A DNA stretch of 36,416 nt from an uncultured Thalassolituus sp. (GTDB lineage: Bacteria > Pseudomonadota > Gammaproteobacteria > Pseudomonadales > Oceanobacteraceae), in NCBI GenBank assembly GCA_913061435.1, contig CAJXUK010000030.1, forward strand, positions 1-36,416, read 5' to 3'. Of the stretch, positions 33,938-36,416 are shown in pieces (position 1 is the stretch's first letter; the number at the start of each line of letters is the position of its first letter). The position numbers were made by a program, and so were the translations under genes. The notes beneath the pieces were generated by a model. The model saw nothing but the letters and a program-made list of their open reading frames with translations, made no database searches and was not told the origin of the DNA.

Positions 33938-34411
33938 ATGTCTAAAAGTATTCAACAATGGCTCGATGAGTATGGCAGCAGCCACAAAAATAAAACGAAC
34001 AAAATCATTCACTGGTTTTGTGTACCACTGATCTTTTGGACAATTTTTGCCGCCATTTATGTTGTCCCAGCGCCTTCTTTTATGGCTGAGGTAAGCCCGC
34101 ATTTAAATTGGGCAAGTATTGCGGGGGTATTGACGATCTTGTTTTATTTACGATTATCTTTGCCATTAGCAGTAGGTATGAGCTTATTTACTGGGGTCTG
34201 TTACGCTTCTATTGTTGCTTTTAGCGCAGCGTTTCCCGGCTATTTATTATGGTTTGCGGGTATTTTATTTGTGATTTTGTGGGCTATGCAGTTTTACGGT
34301 CACAAAGTTGAAGGTAAAAAACCCTCTTTCTTTAAAGACATTCAGTTTTTAATGATTGGGCCAGCTTGGTTAATGTCGTTTATTTATCAAAAGCTGGGTT
34401 TAAAATATTAA
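33938..34411 (+). CDS. Mpo1-like membrane protein (DUF962)
   Basis: The 157-residue protein starts with the DUF962 motif YGSSHKNKTNKIIHWFCVP (12-30) and ends with FYGHKVEGKKPSFFKDIQFL (119-138), framing about four membrane helices. Conserved His16, His25 and His122 are candidate iron ligands: yeast Mpo1 of this family is an Fe2+-dependent dioxygenase of 2-hydroxy fatty acids (alpha-oxidation). Whether the bacterial protein does this is not established by sequence. GGGAG upstream supports the start. A terminator follows about 40 bases after the stop, so this is a single-gene unit. Confidence 0.85.
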   Translation: MSKSIQQWLDEYGSSHKNKTNKIIHWFCVPLIFWTIFAAIYVVPAPSFMAEVSPHLNWASIAGVLTILFYLRLSLPLAVGMSLFTGVCYASIVAFSAAFPGYLLWFAGILFVILWAMQFYGHKVEGKKPSFFKDIQFLMIGPAWLMSFIYQKLGLKY

Positions 34412-34454
34412 TCCCGGCTGTTTGTAATATTCAGTTTTAAAGAGTTAAAAAAAA

Positions 34455-34477
34455 GAGGCGTATAAACGCCTCTTTTT
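34455..34477 (+). terminator. Rho-independent terminator after the Mpo1-like gene
   Basis: GAGGCGT and ACGCCTC form a perfect 7-base stem around ATAA, followed by five T residues; an A run before the stem would also support termination from the other strand. Confidence 0.85.
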
Positions 34478-34909
34478 ATTGCCTTTATTATATTTTTTCT
34501 GGCCTCTGCTTAGAATTAATAACACTCAGTACTTTATATTCAATGGCTTTACCAGATATATCCACACGAATATCCTGTCTGCAGATAACTCTCAATAGCC
34601 CCTATAACTCCGAACCTAGTGATGAAAGGGATGAAATCTTTGCAGGGTCCTAGGCATCAGTTGGCCTTTTAGAGTAATACTCGAATAAGTAAAAACCTGA
34701 TTGTTAACACACGGTGATGCAGGTGAAAGTTAATAAGCTATACCTCGAATATTTATATAAGCCAGCCATTGATAGACCTTTAAATGAAACGATTACAAAA
34801 TGAGTTTTTTGGCTTGAGCCTATACTGTTTTTAATAGAATCATTATTGGCACATGGAAGGATAAATTGGTTGAACTACACTTTAATTAGATGATTGTTGG
34901 GGAAGGGTG
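34478..34909. other. Intergenic stretch before the diguanylate cyclase, no clear gene
   Basis: This AT-rich stretch of more than 400 bases shows no recognisable gene on the plus strand. A minus-strand frame of 36 codons (34488-34598) reads plausibly as a protein tail and is listed under findings as a possible gene remnant. I looked for a GEMM-type c-di-GMP riboswitch because a diguanylate cyclase follows, and did not see its conserved elements. The last 100 bases presumably hold the promoter of the next gene; GGGGAAGG serves as its ribosome site. Confidence 0.5.
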
Positions 34910-36091
34910 ATGGGGATAGAAGGTGGCGATAAGGTTGAGTCTCAATCACAATATATCAGTCCGTTTTTTGCTGTTTTTAAGGACGTAAATAAAGAAAACT
35001 CTTTTCGACAAGAAGTTTTGCTCAAGCAACGGCGCTTGGTATTCAGACTGTGTCTTTTTGTGACTATAGCGATGCCGGTTTTTATGCTTTCTGATTATAT
35101 GGTGGTAAAGCCAGAACCTTGGAGCACTTTTCTGCTGGCGCAACGATTAGTGCAAATAACAGTCTGTATTATTTTCTTATTGCTCATAACACGAGTACGC
35201 CATCACACGTCTTATGATGCATTGGTATTTAGTACGTTATTGATTATTTTTACGCTGCTGCAATTAGGTTCATTTACCTTTTTAGATGATTACGCGTTAT
35301 ATGCCCTTTTCGATATTATTATCATGATTTGTTTATATGCCTCTGGAATATTGACGGTAAAACTTTCACTTATTGTGTGTGTTTACCACGGTGTAATGGC
35401 TACCCTCATTGTGTTTTTGCTAAAAGATTTAAATATTCATGGACAAATAATGATGGTGCTTGCATACAGCCTGGGGAATGGAGCAGGGATATTGTTAGCG
35501 ATTGCACAGCACAGGAATACTCGTGAACAGTTTTTGTTACAGTACTTTTTACGAGATAAAACTCTTCAACTCAAGCAGTTGGCATATCGTGATTCGTTAA
35601 CGAATGCTTTAAATAGAAGGTCCTTTCAAGATCACTTTACAGATATCGAAAAAATGGTTTTTCGAATGGAGAAAAGTGAGAAAAGTTTGTTTTTAATTGC
35701 GGCGGATATTGATTATTTTAAATTAATTAACGATAACCTTGGTCATGATGTGGGTGATAAAGTTTTGGTCGCTTTTGTTAAGTTGGTTGAGGCCAGTATT
35801 CGACCGATCGATAAAATATATAGGTTTGGCGGCGAAGAATTTATGATTTTATTACAAGAGTGTAAGACGGATACGGCAGTTCAACGACTTGAACAGATAA
35901 TGCAATTACTTAATGAAGGTAATCTTGGAGTTGAAGAGTTGGATCAACCCGTAACATGCAGTTTTGGGATAACTCCTATTTTGGTTACTGATACAATCGA
36001 TTCAGTTTGTATTCGGGCAGATGAAGCACTCTATAGCGCAAAAAACAACGGTCGCAATCAGTATGTTTTTGATAGCGGCGGCAAAAAATAG
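34910..36091 (+). CDS. Membrane-bound diguanylate cyclase (GGDEF protein)
   Basis: The enzyme condenses two GTP to cyclic di-GMP. The 393-residue protein has an N-terminal integral membrane region of about six helices (residues 45-200), a short linker and a complete GGDEF domain (about 225-390). The domain starts with RDSLTNALNRRSF, has DIDYFKLINDNLGHDVGD, and the active signature GGEEF at 307-311. An inhibitory I-site RxxD (RPID at 298-301) lies five residues before it, so product feedback is expected. The start may be GTG 34907 or ATG 34910; the latter has better spacing from GGGGAA. The membrane sensor type is not one I can name. Confidence 0.92.
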   Translation: MGIEGGDKVESQSQYISPFFAVFKDVNKENSFRQEVLLKQRRLVFRLCLFVTIAMPVFMLSDYMVVKPEPWSTFLLAQRLVQITVCIIFLLLITRVRHHTSYDALVFSTLLIIFTLLQLGSFTFLDDYALYALFDIIIMICLYASGILTVKLSLIVCVYHGVMATLIVFLLKDLNIHGQIMMVLAYSLGNGAGILLAIAQHRNTREQFLLQYFLRDKTLQLKQLAYRDSLTNALNRRSFQDHFTDIEKMVFRMEKSEKSLFLIAADIDYFKLINDNLGHDVGDKVLVAFVKLVEASIRPIDKIYRFGGEEFMILLQECKTDTAVQRLEQIMQLLNEGNLGVEELDQPVTCSFGITPILVTDTIDSVCIRADEALYSAKNNGRNQYVFDSGGKK

Positions 36092-36117
36092 CCTCAGCAT
36101 AATCCATGCTGAGGCTA
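36083..36117 (-). terminator. Terminator for ahpF, overlapping the cyclase stop codon
   Basis: TAGCCTCAGCAT and ATGCTGAGGCTA form a perfect 12-base stem around a 5-base loop. Read on the minus strand the stem is followed by six T residues (36083-36088), so it ends ahpF transcription; on the plus strand a short GTTTT follows, so it may also stop the cyclase mRNA. The cyclase stop codon lies in the stem. Confidence 0.85.
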
Positions 36118-36155
36118 GTTTTAGCACTTAAAGTTTAGAAAATAGGGCAGCGAAA

Positions 36156-36416
36156 CTATGCCGCTTCTTCTTTTTTCGCTGGCGCTGGATTACGAATTAA
36201 GTAATCAAACGCACCTAAGCTGGCTTTGGAACCTTCACCCATGGCGATGATAATCTGCTTATAAGGCACAGTGGTCACATCACCCGCCGCGAAGATACCT
36301 GGCACCGACGTTTCGCCCTTAGTCGATATTTCAATCTCACCGCGAGGTGATAATTCAATATCTGAATCTTTTAGGAATTCGCTGTTTGGCACTAAGCCAA
36401 TTTGTACGAAAATACC
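36156..36416 (-). CDS. ahpF: Alkyl hydroperoxide reductase subunit F, C-terminal part
   Basis: Only the last 86 residues are in the window; the frame is open at the right edge. The visible part begins [15 protein letters not shown] and contains [20 protein letters not shown] and [16 protein letters not shown], the FAD/NADH-binding end of AhpF, which reduces the peroxiredoxin AhpC with NADH. The first Met-like codon at 36392 is an internal GTG, not a start. The tail [11 protein letters not shown] is slightly longer and more charged than in E. coli. AhpC is expected beyond the window, upstream of this gene. Thioredoxin reductase homologues share this region, but [11 protein letters not shown] favours AhpF. 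Confidence 0.92.
   Translation of the reverse strand, partial: GIFVQIGLVPNSEFLKDSDIELSPRGEIEISTKGETSVPGIFAAGDVTTVPYKQIIIAMGEGSKASLGAFDYLIRNPAPAKKEEAA

Noticed and set aside
34500..34909. GEMM-type c-di-GMP riboswitch before the cyclase
   Set aside because: The conserved GEMM core and tetraloop-receptor helices were not found; only scattered short similarities occur.

Overview
This is a gene-dense, moderately AT-rich bacterial chromosome segment. Gene content and the look of the proteins point to a marine gammaproteobacterium, perhaps an Oceanospirillales-type organism; that placement is inferred from gene families, not measured. Supporting traits are carA-carB-greA in a row, the divergent hdfR/maoP pair known from E. 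coli, the carboxyspermidine route to spermidine, and VF530, amphi-Trp and Tas-type proteins. Both ends cut genes: carA lacks its start and ahpF shows only its C-terminus. No rRNA, tRNA, CRISPR array, intact phage or transposase was seen.

Layout. (1) 1-5107: carA-carB (carbamoyl phosphate synthesis), then greA, each unit closed by a clear intrinsic terminator. (2) 5146-10297: an HdfR-like LysR regulator faces a tight five-gene run, maoP-rimK-M14 zinc peptidase-RimB-type retropepsin-mgtE, with gaps of 1 to 36 bases and a closing hairpin. It puts a ribosomal glutamate ligase beside two candidate trimming peptidases. (3) 10325-15427: speA, carboxyspermidine dehydrogenase, a 388-base gap with two nested palindromic elements, carboxyspermidine decarboxylase and a small amphi-Trp protein. 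With agmatinase speB at 21064, the window encodes every step from arginine to spermidine apart from supply of aspartate semialdehyde. (4) 15534-18367: a periplasmic binding protein overlaps a TonB-dependent receptor by four bases. (5) 18395-24741: flavin amine oxidase-like protein, RhlE-type RNA helicase, speB, MscS channel, nitroreductase, and a dienoyl-CoA isomerase with its three acidic catalytic residues. (6) 24810-29594: amidase; a PAS protein broken by an apparent one-base loss in a T run; a chemoreceptor with a C-terminal CZB zinc domain; an orphan APS kinase (cysC); an XRE-type HTH protein. (7) 29620-33732: Tas-like aldo/keto reductase, VF530 protein, a flavin monooxygenase with an N-terminal DnaJ-like zinc finger, and an AraC regulator. 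(8) 33938-36416: an Mpo1-like membrane protein, a 498-base gap, a membrane diguanylate cyclase, and the end of ahpF.

Most genes are housekeeping or metabolic. The likeliest little-described system is the maoP-rimK operon, read here as a possible writer/eraser set for protein glutamylation. The DnaJ-finger/monooxygenase fusion and the split PAS + CZB chemoreceptor come next. All functions are assigned from remembered family motifs; no database search was run.
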